A stretch of DNA of 64,000 nucleotides from Papaver somniferum (GCF_003573695.1 NC_039365.1:79991082-80055081); one strand, 5' to 3'. Shown: positions 22,245 to 35,574, numbered from the stretch's first letter. Notes: a model not told the origin generated them from the sequence alone. Numbers and translations: made by a program.

Positions 22245-24205
22245 AGGTCAGTCTAGATTTATTCTTAATTTTTAATCTCTCCATTTACAAAATTGATTAT
22301 AATTTTTTTTTCCTCTTTTTTTTTTCCTTTTTTTTTGTTATGTTTCTCTTTGAAATCTGTCTTTGATTGAGTATTTGGGTTTTGTGTTTTTCGTTTTCCA
22401 TAAGAAATGTGTATCAGGGTTAATCCTTGTTTGTTTTACTGTAGTAGTATCAGAGTTTTTTCTTAATCTGTTTGGTGGGTGATTATGGAAATGATTAGAA
22501 TCTTTATATTAGGGTTTACGGAAGTTTGTTGGTGATGCAGCTGATGGAATTTCTTGTGTGTAAGATAGATATGGCTATGGTCATAATTTGTGTATGTTAT
22601 ACAGAAATGTAATTGAGAATTTCTGATGTTAGGGTTAAAAAGTCTGGTTAGTGAAATGGATATGAAATCTAGAGAGTAAAGGAAATAGTTGAGGTTTAGG
22701 GAAAGATGGTAGCTGAAACCATAGTGTTGCCTAGCCCTACCTTATGAACAAGAATTGATACAACTTAGATGGATTGGTAAATTTGTACCACCCTTTAAAA
22801 TGTTTTCCCATTATTACTAGTTCATTTGGAAAATATGTGGTATTCATGATGCTGTTAGAACTGGAGAAATTTCCATTACGACATACAACCGCTCTTCAAA
22901 CATTTTGAGGGTTTATATGCCGTCTGTCGATAGATCTTAGTAATCATATGGGATTGAACATACATGTAACTATTATGATAGTATTCAACTAGTGAAGACA
23001 CTTCAAGTAGATATGCTTGTGGTGCCTCTGTGTATGTTTTTGTAGTAGCATGGCACAAACTCTGGGCTGTTGTGACCTTAAAAAAAAAGGGCAGCCTCGT
23101 TCGAATCTCCTACTTTGCCCATGCATTTACTAATGTGGTCATGTATGGACTAGGCGTGAGAATAGAAGTAGATGGACTAAATGGTCGATGAGTCTCGCCT
23201 ATTAGGAAATTCACTCTTTTGAAGAAGGGAAAATTAACACCAATTATGTGTCTTCTTGAAGTGCTTTTAACCCTAGCGGCTATGAAACTTTTCCGCAACT
23301 GATTATCTGAAAACTACAATCAATAAGTACATGTAAATGGTATTGACTGGTTTTCTGGTTCGTGTAAAATAATACAAAACAAGACTCTAGACACTCACAG
23401 ATGGTTCTTACTTATCTGCAGTCATCAAAACTCAATAATACCCATCGATTAGTGATGCATCTTTTTCTCCCTTTCTTTCTCATTTTCCAAAAGATATTGT
23501 CTGATAGGTTTTTTCATGTTTTAAATTTTTTGGTTTCTGGTTCTGGTTTGCTTTCTGGAATGTTAAGCTCATTGCTGTTGGATTTGTAAATTTCTGGGAC
23601 TGGGTCCAATACGGTGAGGATTCTGTTTATTTGTGGATGCTCAATTTCTTAGAAGTAAAACCGGCTTGTGTGAATTACATCAGTATAGTGTTTTTCTTCT
23701 TCTTCTTCCATTATTTCCTTGTTGTACTCTGATTTTGTTGAAGTCTACTGTGTGGTCTTGCTTCTGTGATACTTGGCTCAGAAATGCTATTGTTTAATTA
23801 AAAAAAGAAATTGATAAGTCATTTTCCTTTTGGTTTTGGTTTATGGATTAGGATGCTCAAAAAGCAATCCATCTAGCACTCTGCTGTTTTAAATTCCCCA
23901 ATTGACAAAAGGAGTGGAATTTTTAGAGCTCAACAGGCATAGAGCAATTGGTAGTACTGTTTCTAGCACTAGAGTTTTGGAAAGTCTGATTATATTGTGC
24001 TTTGCTTATGCATAGCAGCTTGTGATGCATCTCATTTTGTTGGTATTTTTTCTCAAAATCTAGAACTATTAAATAGTGTACTTTTTGTTGTTGTTTGACT
24101 TGACTGTGCCATAGACAGAGAGCAATATCATTAACACGCATTGTTGATGTTGAGTGATCTGGATGCTCCAAAGCATTTGAGTTCAACATTTTGAATCCTC
24201 CTAAA

Positions 24206-26264
24206 ATGAAACCAAGAACAAATGGGACACATAGAGTCCAGAGATCAAACAGTTCGCAAGGAGAGGGTCCAAATTGGATCCTTATAGCAGGCGGTGCTTT
24301 GTTGAGTACATTATCAGTTCGGCTCGGATACAAGCTCAAGCAGGTTATGGATACAAGACGGATGGAAAATAACAGTGACTCATTGAAAGGTCTTATACTA
24401 TGTAACTGATTGATATTTGTCTAATGCATAGAAGGATCTAATATGATATAGTTTCTTGGTTGCAACTATTCTCTGAACTTCACTAAACTAAAATTTTGTT
24501 AGTTTTTCAGGAAATCGAATATCCAGTGACAAAAGGAAGTCAGGTGTGTGCACGCTGCAATCAAACCAATTTTCCTATACCCAAAATGGAGATGGGTACT
24601 ACAATTGCCTTTCAGGTGCAACACTGCGATCTATTAGCTTAACCTCCATTGAGTCCACACCCAGATTAAATTTCCAGTCTTTCTGTAGAGCTTGATTCCC
24701 TAGTCTTGGTTACATATGTTTTTGGTATGCAACCATCTTAACCCTGCAACTGAGAAATACGTGTTTCATTTTCATAGGATCACAGTTAGTTTTTCCAAGT
24801 AGCAAGAAGAGGGGTCCAGGTCACGTGTAAATATCACATTTTGTCTCGCACAAACATGGCACGTTGTGCTGCTGTATGCAACATTTTACATGATTTCCAA
24901 CAATTAAATATACCAAATTCAACACTGGCCCACTGGGAGTCTTTTTTTTCTTTGTTTTCTTTTATGTGTGTGTTTGAGAGTGTGCGTCCATAGTGTCAAT
25001 ATACTCCCATGTTATGCGTCATTATTCATTCTAGATGAGCAATTCAACTATATTATGCTGGTAGTGGTAAATGTGCGCCTTATATTTTCTCTTGGTTCTT
25101 AAAAACTATGTATAGTTTCCTATATGCTATAGAAGCACCCTTCCAGTGAATTAAGTGTCGAGCTGTGATTCTGCAGATGTATTGTCTCCTCAAGAATCCA
25201 CATTGAGAAAAAATCTCATGTCCAAGAGCATCAGTTGTTTAGTTATTCAATATAAATCAGATAGTTATCTTTTGGATTTTTCTTTTGTAATTATGATCTG
25301 ATTGTGTTGTGCAATTTATGTAGAATGGCATGTGTTATCTGATTTATTTCTATTTTTACGTTCTTGTTCAATTTGGACAAAGTTATCTGGATTAAATGCG
25401 TAAATCTTATTGTAAACTAAATAGCATATATCTGCTTGTGTGACTTTACAGTGGATAATCCAATCTCGATTTTGAGAGACCCTTACCCTTCTTTTCGTTC
25501 TCTTCGTTTGGTCTGTATCAGGGAGTGCAGAAGATCTGGTGGAGGTTAAGTGTCAATCAAATGGCCCTATGATGAAAGAAACTACCATGCCACTTCCGTT
25601 AGTGACTATCCGTCCAGAACCTAACAGAGAAAATGGTGTTATGTGGTCGACATCTCCCGATCGCCTAGAGCTGCCTCGGAAGCCATTCCACCATTCAAAC
25701 AGTTCGGACTCTCCATGTGTTTCTGAATCTGGGTCCGATATCTTCACCAAACGTGAAGTGATACAGAAACTGCGGCATCAATTGAAAAGAAGGGATGACA
25801 TGATTGTGGAGATGCAGGATCAGATCATGGAGTTGCAGAGTTCACTCGGGGCTCAGCTAACACATTCTTCCCTCTTACAGTCCCAACTCGATGCTGCTAA
25901 CAGGGACCTATTCGACTCAGAAAGAGAGATCCAGAGGTTGAGGAAGGCAATAGCAGATCATTGTGTTGGGGAAATGAGTCATCCTGAGGATCCAACAATG
26001 GCCAGGAACTGGTCAGCGGAAGGACTAAGTAATGGGCATGTGAATGGGTTCCGTGATGGAGAAAATGATTTGGAGTTTGTGGCCAGGGGGAGAGGAGATA
26101 TAGAAAGATGCGGACTGTTGAAGAGAGAAGTGGGCGATTTGAAAGAAGTTATAGAAGGAAAAGACTATTTGTTACAGAACTATAAAGAACAAAAGGTGGA
26201 GCTTAGTTTGAAAGTGAGGGAATTGCAACAAAGATTAGCTTCTCAAGTTCCAAATATTTTGTAG
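24206..26264 (+). CDS. Plant coiled-coil protein with N-terminal hydrophobic segment, 3 coding exons
   Basis: Coding exons 24206-24389, 24511-24615 and 25522-26264 give 1032 nt (343 aa). Junctions are AAAG/gtctta, ttcag/GA, TCAG/gtgcaa and atcag/GG, all in phase. Residues 23-42 (NWILIAGGALLSTLSVRLGY) form one hydrophobic segment, which could anchor the protein in a membrane. Residues 45-170 are polar, Ser/Asn-rich and probably disordered. Residues about 173-250 (from KREVIQKLRHQLKRRDD) and 285-340 show heptad-like Leu/Ile spacing typical of coiled coils, and the protein ends VPNIL. I know similar plant proteins only as uncharacterised coiled-coil proteins, so I give no symbol and no function. 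The start is the first ATG of the exon. An in-frame ATG further upstream would require an unseen exon. Confidence 0.85.
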
Positions 26265-26614
26265 ACCTAGAAGAACAGTTTTGTGCATTCTTTTGTGTTT
26301 CTTTTTATTACTCCCAACTGGAAAGAAAAGCTTTCTTCCCTCTTTCTTCTACCCTCTCATTGTCTAGGTAGTACGTGTTTCATGTTGCGTTTGTGTGTCG
26401 TATCAGAGAGAGAGAGAGAGAGACAGTGGTTAAAGTTGTAGGCAAGCTTCATTAGGATCAATTAACCTTTTGTAGACAGACCAGAATTTCTGTTCTGGCG
26501 TCTCTAACCAATCTATCAAGGGAACGGGAGATCAATTTCACTAACACAACCCTTAAAATATATAATCATCACGGTAGTTCCTGGGTAGTACCAGAATTTT
26601 TACCATTGTTCTTT

Positions 26615-26645
<31 letters not shown>

Positions 26646-28643
26646 TATATTGGTGTTTTTTTTCGTTTATGGCTGTGAAATTCATATTGGAGTATCTTTT
26701 AGTTACGGCTGTGTTTGTGAAATTCATTTCTAATAGGCAGATAAGATTGTGATTTGTGATGAAAATGTTATTCCCCACTTTCTTATCTTCAAGGATTAAT
26801 TTTCTCTGCCTCTCTGATTAATTTCTGTCAATCCTGTTAAGTTCCACACATATCAGTTACACATGCACCGTGTTAAAGTTATTTTGAGACCACCCTGCAC
26901 CCAACACCAGTATCAAACTAACACACACTAGAACAGATAGAGTCTGTACATTTGGAACGTAATTAATCATCTCTTAACTTGTTATAATAAATTTGAAACG
27001 AAGCCCCATTACTGCAGCTTCCAGAATTGATTTGCCAATTTCTGTCTAGATATAAAAAATAGCACGTATTTGAAGCTCATTGATAGATCGAAATAATAGA
27101 GGAGAACAGGAGATCAGGAACAACGAGTAAACTGTACTAGGCTGGAAAAAGGAAGCTTCTCTTGATAGAATCTGGGTGGTACGTAAAATGGTTTAGATAG
27201 AGGACATTAACTGGCTATGCAAAAGCGTATTAGTGTCATCAACTACTCAATGTGAAGAGGGTATCAGTGGCAGAATTTTATCCTGCTTCCGCAGAGGGAG
27301 ATATAAGTAACTGAAGAAAAAAGAACGCAGATTGATATGCTTACTCATGATCAACTCTATGAACACCTGTTATAACCTAAAAACTTATATCTATGTCAAC
27401 AAACTTACTAGGACTTGGAGAATAAAAGGAAAAATGAGACTCAGCAGATCCAATCCTCTTTCTGTTTAGATGAAAAGTACCATTCTACCGTGCAGAGTGG
27501 TGCCAGTAAGTTAATAGATAAATCCAACTATTTTAGAATCATAACATGACAATCTGGTTTTCAGAAATCTCGTACAAGGATTAAACCCACATTATACCAT
27601 TGTTTCCAGACAATTATACTCTGCTCTACCAAGATGTTACCATATTATTATGCAAGACAGGTCCCAAGACTAGAGGAACTCCAAGACAATCGAGGGTTCA
27701 AGTACGAAGGTAAACAATGAAACACCTTGATTTATCAGAAGACATGGTTGAAAATAAATTAGGCAAACCGAATTCCATCTATTCAGCTCACAGCCACAAA
27801 TTTGGACGGCTAATTCCAAAAAAATTAACATGGTAACAACACCTTGTTTTTGGTTAGGACAAAATCTGGACAATAGAGCCAAAACTGCATTGTAAAGCAG
27901 CCGAAACAAGGTGTCGACCTCTTTTGATACTAGATGCTCAATGAAACTTCCTATTTGGTGTTTTCTAAATACCTGTTATGACCATAAAACATATATAAAA
28001 GCAATGAAAGAAACAAGAATTTCACACATAAGATACAATATAGGGTTAAGGAGTGATGATACAGAATAAATCTAGCAACTAAAGCTATATTTATTTATTT
28101 CATGTATTTTTCACCTTCAAGTGTTGCCACCGATTATAAAACAGGGAATTGCCTGGTACAGATGATTCTGCCTTTTCCTTCAATTCTTATGACAGGGGTT
28201 CCAGGGTAGCAAACTTAAATAAGATAACAGTTTATGAAATCGAGCTAAGTTTTAAATATTATTAAGTCATATAAAGTATGTCACATTACATAACCAAATG
28301 AAAAAGCTTCTGTGGCAATTAAATTTGACTGAATAACAATCTTTGATTACATAAAAATATGCAAAGAAATGAAGAAACATTATATTAGTACAGCACATAA
28401 CAAGTGTAAAAGTGATGCCTATCATATCATTGAAGAATACGTGAAAAGCCCGCTCTGTTCTTTCATGATAATTTGTCTGAGCAGTGGAAGTACCACCCTC
28501 AATAAAAACAGCAAGCAGAGATATTGAATAATAAATACAACAAATGAAGACGGAAAAATAATACCTCTATATAAAACGCAGAACTAATAATTCCACTGCA
28601 TCACCTGCTGCTAACTCTAGTTCTTCAGTTCTTTCCATCCTGT
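26265..28643. other. Intergenic region between two convergent genes
   Basis: This stretch holds the 3' ends of the coiled-coil gene (plus strand) and the CDI gene (minus strand), which converge here. It contains a GA run (about 26405-26421) and a TA run (about 26615-26639). One 79-residue minus-strand ORF (27670-27909) has no recognisable family. I see no further gene. Confidence 0.5.
26612..26640. repeat. (TA)n microsatellite
   Basis: An uninterrupted alternating AT run follows the coiled-coil gene. It is likely length-polymorphic. Confidence 0.9.
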
Positions 28644-29438
28644 TCAAACTTGCTTTGTTTCCTTCTTATACGCTTCCATTTCACTCAACCAAAGATCTGC
28701 AAATTCGCAATTCTTCCACATCTCAAACCAAGGTCCGCCTGTCGTATAATGTATAGCTTTTGGTTGTGTGGAAGGATCATTCTCATCAACCTTGTTATGA
28801 CCCACGAGAAAATTCCAAATAAAAGGGACTGATCCAATTTCACTATCTTCAAGCCAAGTGAAGCGATGAAGAAAAGCACCTGTTTGGGTATTCACCAGTT
28901 CAGGCGTCAAAATCTTATTTTTTGAATGACCACAATTATACAAAACCATTGAAGACCAGTTCTTTCTTGGGTACACAGTTTGAACAGCTCCATCCATTTT
29001 AGTACTTTCCTTTGGGGTATAATCATGTTGAACACACATTAGCGCGTAACTATCATCGATAAGCTCAGTTAATTCTTTAATATCTGTAGTATATAAAAAA
29101 TCACAATCGACAAACATTGCCCATCCTTCATAATTTGCGAGATACGGTGTTAAGAAACGAGAGAATGAAAATTCTGTACTTTCAGTTGGACCTCTTTCGC
29201 GCCAATACAAACCACTAGTCCTTAGATCTGATTGTTTAATAGGAATTACTTCAACAGGAATTGAAGCTCGTTTCAAGATCGAGTGTTTACAAACCTCATA
29301 AGCAAGATCTTCACGTGGATCGTATCCGACAAAGATCTTAAACACCTTTTTGTTTCCATTATCAACAGGGTGGTGAACATCATCTCCGTTGCATGAATTC
29401 ATCACTGCTGAATCATTTGAGGGATGTTCAGATGGCAT
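28644..29438 (-). CDS. CDI: CDI-type glycosyltransferase-fold protein, single coding exon
   Basis: A 264-residue uninterrupted frame. After a polar N-terminal tail (1-32) comes the nucleotide-diphospho-sugar transferase fold: KIFVGYDPREDLAYE (34-48), SGLYWRERGPTESTEF (75-90), and FVDCDFLY (109-116), whose D111-x-D113 is the metal and nucleotide-sugar binding DxD motif of the GT-A fold. These are followed by MDGAVQTVYPRKNWSS, NTQTGAFLHRF and HYTTGGPWFEMW near the C-terminus. This arrangement is that of plant Protein CDI (Arabidopsis At1g64980), reported to be needed for pollen germination and tube growth; its sugar substrate is not known to me. No signal peptide or membrane segment is seen, suggesting a cytosolic location. 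The length is complete for the family. The coding region is intronless but the leader is spliced. Confidence 0.85.
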   Translation of the reverse strand: MPSEHPSNDSAVMNSCNGDDVHHPVDNGNKKVFKIFVGYDPREDLAYEVCKHSILKRASIPVEVIPIKQSDLRTSGLYWRERGPTESTEFSFSRFLTPYLANYEGWAMFVDCDFLYTTDIKELTELIDDSYALMCVQHDYTPKESTKMDGAVQTVYPRKNWSSMVLYNCGHSKNKILTPELVNTQTGAFLHRFTWLEDSEIGSVPFIWNFLVGHNKVDENDPSTQPKAIHYTTGGPWFEMWKNCEFADLWLSEMEAYKKETKQV

Positions 29439-30175
29439 TTTGAAAATGCTAATGTTGTCCTAGAGAGAGAGTAAGTTCCAGATCTGGTAAGAGAAATTCA
29501 TAAACCAATATAAGCAAAGATTATATTGACATTTGTGATTTTTGTTAACAAACTTTACTAGGTAAATGAAAACATTAAATTGAATAAATATCCATACTTA
29601 AAAGGCCACAAAAAAACTCAGAATCACTTAAAAAGGAAACGAAAATCAGACACAAATGGAAACACTAAATTGATTAAATTTCCCTTGGCCGCATAACAAC
29701 TCAGAATAACTTATAAAAGGAAATGAAACACAGACATACCAAATAGTTTAAAACTTCGGAATTTCTGCAAAATAAACTAGTAATCGACTCAATATCTCTG
29801 ATTAGAATGAATCCTGATTGTAAAATTTTGGAGTAGTTTACCCTAATTGAGATAAATCCAAATCTAAAAGATAGCAAGATCTACAATAGAAAACATTAAA
29901 CGGATTACCAGATCTATGGTCTTAAGGATCTACATTCCTAATTAAATTGGTGAAGTAAAGAAGATAATTGGACCATGAAAACGTACCTTGGGATTTCTGT
30001 GATTACTTCCGAATGCAATCGAATCACTAGCTACAATCTTGATCTTCAATCTAGAAATCTAATCACAGATTATGTGTTCGACGTAAACATAAACGATTTG
30101 CTAATAATTTCTAGGGTTTAGAAATTAGATTTTGCGTTTAGAGAGGGAGGGAGGGAGGGAGAGAGGGAGGAGAAG
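29439..30175 (-). other. 5' leader of CDI with one intron
   Basis: Reading the minus strand, the leader exon ends CACAGAAATCCCAAG at 29987, followed by GTACGT. The acceptor CTCTCTCTCTAG lies just before 29459, giving a UTR intron of 29986-29460. The first exon probably begins in the GGGAGGGAGGGAGAG tract (CT-rich on the sense strand) near 30140-30175. Exact transcript ends are inferred. Confidence 0.5.
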
Positions 30176-30489
30176 CTTAAATGAAGGAAGTGAAGACTCA
30201 ATTTAGTCTTTTTCTTTCTTTTCTTCTTGTGATATTTTTCCCGCGCCAATGGATATTATTGGTCCGTGTTTATAGAGTGTACATATTTCCACTACCACCG
30301 ACACATTCGGTTATCATTATTTTTTATTTTTTTATTTTTCTTTTATCGGCTGTATTAAAACAGTTGGCGGGTTCCTTGCGTAAAACCAATGGATGTAGTA
30401 TAATAATCAGATGCTACACGTCTTCTTCTATGCTCTCCAATTCTCTGCTTATATGACTTTTTATTTCCGAAAAAAAAGTTAAAATATTA

Positions 30490-30781
30490 CTCCGTTCGTT
30501 CCTAGGCTGGTTTCTATAAATGGATGTTTCAAAAAATAGATTGGGAAAGTCAAATGTTACTTTAGTTTTTTGTGGTCATTTTTCTCTTAACTTCTTTTGA
30601 TGACAAGTTTCATGTGGACCATTTCACTTTACTTCTTTTGCTGACAAGTGTCATAGGAACCATTTCACTTCACTTCTTTTATTGACAAGTGTCATGAGGA
30701 CCACTTTTAATGATTAGTTCTCTTAATATCCTTAATTTTCTCTAAAAACAAAACCAGCCTATTAATTAGGAACTGAGGGAA
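30490..30781. mobile_element. Stowaway-like MITE, 292 bp
   Basis: The left end CTCCGTTCGTTCCTAGGCTGG and right end CCAGCCTATTAATTAGGAACTGAGGGA are inverted repeats of the CTCCCTCCGTTCC class, flanked by TA on both sides (30488-30489 and 30782-30783), as for Tc1/mariner-derived Stowaway elements. The interior has three imperfect copies of about 50 bp carrying CTTCTTTTG.TGACAAGTGTCAT and GGACCATTT. A second lone CTCCCTCGTCC end lies at about 30850. Confidence 0.75.
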
Positions 30782-30783
30782 TA

Positions 30784-32479
30784 ACTTTTTGATTCAGACT
30801 TTTGCTTTAGAAGAAGTAGAAGGACTTTTCCAATTGTAAAGAGTTAGTACTCCCTCGTCCAACTAGAGATTTTCAATAATAAATGGAGAAAATATTTTTG
30901 CTTGCCAAAAACACCAGTACAAGCACCACTAACACCGCAATCGCATACAACATAAAAATTAAATTTCCCTAAATCACTGATTCATAATTTTCCCCAAATC
31001 ATTAAACACCACTATTAACATCCACTCATCTCCACCACCACTAACATCCACCACCACCGAAACTCACCACTACCACCACCATAATCAAGGAAAAGAAATC
31101 CAGTTTACCCATCTCCAATTTCACAAATCGTTCTTAATATCAAACCCCCATTAACAAATTCACAATCAAATAAACAAACAGCTACAACCCATTATCAATA
31201 TCTCCACTCAAACAATCCAACCAAAACCCAAATCCAACCAGCTATTAACCAATCTAATACACAGAATTTGATCAATATCCCCACTAAGATCCCCTTTTCA
31301 AACTCAATCAACAGATAAAATATCAAATCAACAATCTAAAATCTTCAAAACCTAATTTCCCCCTCCACATAACCCCGAGATGATTCATTAAATCGTAAAA
31401 AAATATAATCAAAACCCTAAAAAAATCACTACCACTGATAAATCAAAATCGATATACAATCAGATTCAAAAAGGAAATAACATATTGAAGTAATAATTTT
31501 CTGAAACCTTTCTTTCACCATTATTTTTGTTCTTCTTCTTGTTCTGAAATTAGAGACCTAAATTATTTACATACGAGCATCAAGGTTAGATTTAAAATGG
31601 AATTAAAAATCCTGTAATTGGGTGAGGAGTTTTCTTTTTTTTTTCGTATCTACGTTCAGTTGCAGAGAGATGAGGAAGACGAAGAGATGAGATTGGGAGT
31701 ATGGTTTCAAGGTTTGATTAGGGTAGCTATAATCGTGGCCATCTATTCGGGTGTGGTGTTCAGATTCGGACACGTGTATACAAGTATAACTGGACGTTAT
31801 GGCATTTTTAGCAATTTTTCTAATTCTTAAGGCTAACATGGTAATAAGATAGGTTCTGTTACAGATATAGTATTTCCGTAAAGTCAATGTCTTGACTTAA
31901 CAGTCAACGACGGATCCAGGTACCAACCCTTAATATTTGAAATGTTGGGTACCAAAGCAATGTGTTGGACATTTGCTGGGTACCAAACATTAAATATCCC
32001 ATTTATGTACTTTGAAATAAAATGTAATGTAGTGAGACTGTTTAAATTAATTGATAGGATAAAAGCATTTACATTAAATCTAAGTTAAGTTCAACCATTA
32101 CATTACATCTAAATAAAACTAAACAACTAAATTAAAAATAACTAGTATATTTAATCAAGGCGGTATTCATCTTCATCTTCTTTTGGGGAATCGGCATCGT
32201 CTTCCCATTCTCATATTGGGCAGGTTGTTGATTTCGTTGTTCATTCAGTTGTTGTTTCACCCTATATACTTCCTGCTCCCATAACCTAAGTTATCGTGAA
32301 TTCATTACTTTTATGTTTATGAACAATAGCTTGTTCCTGTTAAAATATTTGTAATGTTGTCTCGCGAAAGATGACTTTTTCTAAATTTCCTTATTGCTAA
32401 GCCCCGGTCCTTACTTCTATCTTGTTCGACTAGATGGTCGTTTTCCATGTACTCGGAGTAGTTGAACTCGTTTGAACAT
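30784..32479. other. No gene recognised
   Basis: This stretch contains an A/C-rich, CACCAC-rich stretch (about 30900-31400) and a 94-residue minus-strand ORF (31603-31887) overlapping a 70-residue plus-strand ORF. Neither matches a known family. The segment from about 31900 may already belong to the decayed element that holds the SANT-like remnant. Confidence 0.4.
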
Positions 32480-33125
32480 CCATCTGCTAACATTTGGTCT
32501 GCATCTCTCGTTGTTTTTCCGGCTCTATGACCCCCTCCTCTTCTTCTTTTGACATTGGTGTTGAGTTGTTCCTAACTAGCTGGAATCCCAGCATGTGGAG
32601 ATGCATTTCCTTCTGGTGAGCAGGTGCACCATTTTGAAAATCCTGCGAAATTGGACCATGGGGTGATCTTGTTGGCATTTAATTACCTTCCAACACGCAT
32701 GGATTAAAAAATTTAAGTATCCTCGAAATGTTGAAATAACTTTCATGTTGGATACCAGTTTTGTGGGATCTTTGCTACTCTTCTCGACGTCCACTTCTTT
32801 TGCATCGGAACATTTGTATGATCAGATCTACGTATTCAGTAACATCCTTGTTAGTTGCATGAAAACGATGAGACAACCCTTCGGGATCGCGATTATGGAT
32901 GTTACCGGTTTTTTCACGAAGTTTTTCAAAAAACTTTCCATAAAGCGTATTCTTTTCCTACTGGCAACCATTGGTTTGATCTAATATAAAGAGTACATAA
33001 TTCCTACAAATTGATTCATATTCATTCATCGTAAACTCGGCATCATAGACTCGACTAGATCTTTGTTGCGTTTGTTGTTGTGATTGTTACATTTGTTGTT
33101 GTGATTGTTGCAAGGGGGATGCCAT
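32480..33125 (-). pseudogene. Broken SANT/Myb-like (NAM-associated type) protein
   Basis: On the minus strand an ATG at 33125 opens a Gln-rich start (SQQQ repeats). Then come FTMNEYESICRNYV, EKLREKTG, DPEGLSHRFHATNKDV and, in another frame, STFRGYLNFLIHACWKV and VQFRRIFK. The order matches plant SANT/Myb-like proteins that accompany PIF/Harbinger transposases or are annotated near NAM-associated C-terminal domains. At least three stops and a frameshift break it. No transposase is seen beside it. Confidence 0.6.
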
Positions 33126-33986
33126 ATTTGTTGTAGAAAGGGATTTTTGAAAAAATGAATATTGAGATGGTATGAAATTTAGAAATTTAGAAATAGAGGG
33201 TATAGAAGGTGTGAATTTTAAGTTTGAAATGAGATGAATTTATAGAAGAAAAAAAACTAGAGCAGTTGGATGATTAATATCATATGTAGTTGTTGGCGGA
33301 CGAACAACGGACATGCGGGTTAATTAAGTCGCCAGCTAATTTACTAAGGCCGCTGGAAGTTAACGGTGAACCGCGTGGTCAGAGACGAGACGCGCGGCTG
33401 CTCAAGAACCGGAATTGTTAAATCATTTAAAAAATTGTTGAATCCATAGGAACACCCCTTACAGTGGAAGAAGTATAGTATTAAAAATAAGTGCTTATAT
33501 TGTAATCTTATTTCTTGTTTAGTATTTAGTATCCCACTACAATCTTTTTCTTCTAATCTGTCCGTTTGTATACCATTTTTGTTCTTCAAGTTAATGAAAA
33601 AAAGAGTTAAAAATTATTAAAATCCTATTAGTCCAAAAATATTTTTGGATTAATTAATGTTGGAATTGCCCTCATTTGTAAAGTGAATGTCTTCTAGCAT
33701 TGTGTGATATTTATCATAAAATTATTTCTTATAAATGAAATATGATTAAAGGTCCTTATTTCACTTATAAATAATATACTAGTTTTTAGAGCACTGCTCG
33801 GTCGAACTCGCAAGTTTGTTTATTTCAAGCTTGTTGTCAATGTAAGATGCACAAAACTATATCTTGATTTCTAGTCTACTTAAGTCAAGTCTCGGATTAG
33901 GATTAGAGTATGGTAGTTAGGTATCAGACATCATTGAATAACACTCGAAGATTGAAGACTGGAGAACAAATGAAGACATTTGCGAC

Positions 33987-35222
33987 CAAGGTTGTGAAAT
34001 CGTGAATCGCAACACGAATCGATTTTATTTTTATGAATCGAATCGCATATTGAATCGCGAATCGAAGATTCATGATCGATTTTTATATGACTTGAGAAAA
34101 AAATTACACAGATATATACACACACATAAAAACAAATAACATACATATATATACGCTTCATTCATAAACATTTAAGTATCACATACTCAAAAGTGATATA
34201 GAATCTATGGTTAAGTGTCTAACTATCCCCAAAAAGTATGCTTCATGTGCCGAACTAACCCAAAATATCTGCAAAATATGAAGCCTTAACCAAAATATAC
34301 GCAAAATATATACGCCGATAACTATAAGCCTATATCTACTTATATGTAGATAAGTACCCAACAAAATATAAAATATGTTCTCATGTCATGATAAAGTTAT
34401 TGATCTCCCATATCATAACCATCACCAGAAAACCATTTATTGTCACTTTCTGCATCTATTTCAGCTTCACTCATTTCTTCCACATAAGCCTCTTCCTCTA
34501 TTTCATCCTCTTCAACTTCTTCCACATAAATTCAATGAATTACAGAGGAATTGAATCAAAAAATTAATGAGAAAAATTTGAAAAACATATCTCCTACGTA
34601 ATTATATTGTCTTACCAAAAATCAATTCCATGAAAACCTCTTTTATTAAGAAAATAAGAACCCAATTTTGAAAACAACTATGCAGAAAAATCAACTAAGA
34701 TCACACAATTGCAAACAAAGATCACTAAATACATGATAATATGATATCATTTCAATCACTATACAGCCTAAACTAATCAATATAAATAACATTTTCCTTA
34801 ATGATTCCACTTCCACTTGACTTACACGATTTCGATGATTGAATTTGTTGATTTCATCATAACCCACTCAAATAACTCCTAACTTGCATCTTTGATGGCT
34901 TATTTTGGGGGATTTATTTTGTTTTGCTACTAGAGTGGATTTTTTTGGAACCCTAGAAATGGGTTTTGGAAGGGAGGAAGAGAGACGAAATAGACTGTAA
35001 GTCACTGCATATTTGTAGACCCCTTTTTTGACCTTTAAACTTAATAAAAAATGGAAATATTCAAAATCGTAAATCACATCTGTGAAGCGAATCGACGGTT
35101 CAAAAAGTGAATCGTACGCGATTTGAGAAAAACGATTCATAAGTACGCTTTGAATCGTTTTTAATTTTTTTGACTCGAATCGGACGATCCGAATCGTAAA
35201 TCGGTCGATTTTAAAAACCGTG
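33987..35222. mobile_element. hAT-like element, 1236 bp, inserted in LTR A
   Basis: The direct 8-bp repeat TTTGCGAC flanks it (33979-33986 and 35223-35230), the duplication length of hAT elements. Termini CAAGGTTGTGAAATCG and CACGGTTTTTAAAATCG (the latter read on the minus strand) are imperfect inverted repeats. Subterminal copies of GAATCG and CGATTC are dense at both ends. At 34395-34535 the minus strand encodes an acidic tail (VEEVEEDEIEEEAYVEEM...) ending in a stop, which resembles the C-terminus of hAT transposases. The rest of the transposase is missing, so it is non-autonomous. Confidence 0.8.
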
Positions 35223-35574
35223 TTTGCGACAACTTCATCAAGAAAAAAGGTATGTGAAGATTGAACCGTCCTATTATCTCACGATATTTACCATTTTATA
35301 TTATGAGACTATATCGTATGAGTTTAGTAGAGTTAATATTGCAAAGAAGAAATTTTGAGTCAAGCTTGTCTTGATAGATCTCTCGAAATATGATTCAAGC
35401 AATGGATATTCTTAGATCCTTAACAATCTTGGTTAAGAACAATTTGTCGTTCATGAACTATTTTTGTTTCAAGACGACCATTTAGAAATTTCCCAAGCAA
35501 TGATATTTATTATTTATGACTATTGGCAATGTTTCAAATCTTTTAATGAGAGTTTCAGAACAGTCTGAATTCCG

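Noticed and set aside
23923..24339. 138-codon minus-strand ORF opposite the coiled-coil gene
   Set aside because: It is a shadow of the intron and first coding exon of the plus-strand gene, with no family resemblance.
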